From positions 183,134 through 189,356 of the forward strand of contig DEAU01000010.1 in the NCBI GenBank assembly GCA_002348705.1: a stretch of 6,223 nt of DNA, in the 5' to 3' direction. Below are positions 6,074 to 6,223 of the stretch, in pieces. The first letter of the stretch is position 1, and each line of letters starts with the position of its first letter. Source of the DNA: Candidatus Neomicrothrix sp. UBA2974. GTDB lineage: Bacteria; Actinomycetota; Acidimicrobiia; Acidimicrobiales; MedAcidi-G1. The notes below the pieces were generated by a model. The model ran no database searches and was not told where the DNA came from. It saw only the letters and a program-made list of their open reading frames with translations. A program made the translations under genes and the position numbers.

Positions 6074-6223
6074 ATGGAAAGCGGGGTTGCCCCACCCGGC
6101 ACGCGTCGAGCGGGTCCGGGTCCTCATCTCGTCGTTGCCGACGGTCACCCGGTTCTCGGGTTCTCGACGGTGGTCCCGGCGGGGGTCGGCTTTCCGACGC
6201 CCGCCATTTTTTCGTCTCGGGTA
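6074..6223 (+). CDS. Unrecognised gene start, 3'-truncated by window edge
   Basis: An ATG at 6074, immediately preceded in frame by TAG, opens a frame of 50 codons that runs off the window without a stop. Most third positions are G or C, as expected for a coding frame here. The peptide begins MESGVAPPGTRRAGPGPHL and continues with a Val/Gly/Phe/Pro-rich stretch (VVADGHPVLGFSTVVPAG). I do not recognise a family. The TATCCT -10-like hexamer at 6053-6058 would give a leader of only 8-9 nt. The +1-shifted frame is also open over the same stretch, so the call rests on the start context and the more protein-like composition. No minus-strand gene is apparent here. Confidence 0.4.
   Translation, partial: MESGVAPPGTRRAGPGPHLVVADGHPVLGFSTVVPAGVGFPTPAIFSSRV

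Overview
The window looks like ordinary chromosomal housekeeping DNA from a moderately GC-rich bacterium, most likely an actinobacterium. An uncultured, possibly marine, Acidimicrobiia-type lineage is my best guess. The placement rests on the protein character (for example the HFSLLPRWRGAAP block in Fmt and a NusB-RsmB protein directly after it), on GTG/TTG-tolerant starts, and on TAnnnT -10-like hexamers set exactly 6 nt before several start codons, a pattern typical of leaderless actinobacterial mRNAs. I see no tRNA, rRNA, CRISPR array, insertion sequence, phage gene or attachment site.

Layout, left to right. Bases 1-2006 (+) carry the 3' part of fmt (methionyl-tRNA formyltransferase, N-terminus outside the window) followed with no gap by rsmB/sun (16S rRNA m5C methyltransferase): a translation-related pair. 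Bases 2021-2830 (-) carry a dienelactone-hydrolase-family protein, tail to tail with rsmB (14 bp gap). A 67-bp divergent promoter region (2831-2897) separates it from a moaB/mog-like molybdopterin-binding gene (2898-3449, +), whose end overlaps ribD (3442-4497, +; bifunctional riboflavin deaminase/reductase) by 8 bp. After an 82-bp gap comes hisG (4580-5455, +; long-form ATP phosphoribosyltransferase with its own regulatory domain). A small DUF1844-like hypothetical protein (5514-5963 or 5514-6029, -) converges on hisG. The right edge (6074-6223, +) is an open reading frame running off the window, probably the 5' end of another gene divergent from the DUF1844-like gene.

The genes serve different pathways: translation initiation and rRNA modification, riboflavin, molybdenum cofactor, and the first step of histidine synthesis. 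As I recall, fmt-rsmB, the rib genes and hisG lie near one another in other actinobacteria; here rpe, ribE, ribBA, ribH and hisE are absent between them, so the block looks like a thinned-out version of that neighbourhood.

I did not find an undescribed biological system. The points most worth a second look are the repeated TAnnnT-N6-start layout at three genes, an overlapping pair of back-to-back -10 hexamers at 6053-6059, and an apparent in-frame loss of about 45-50 residues between the NusB and methyltransferase parts of RsmB.
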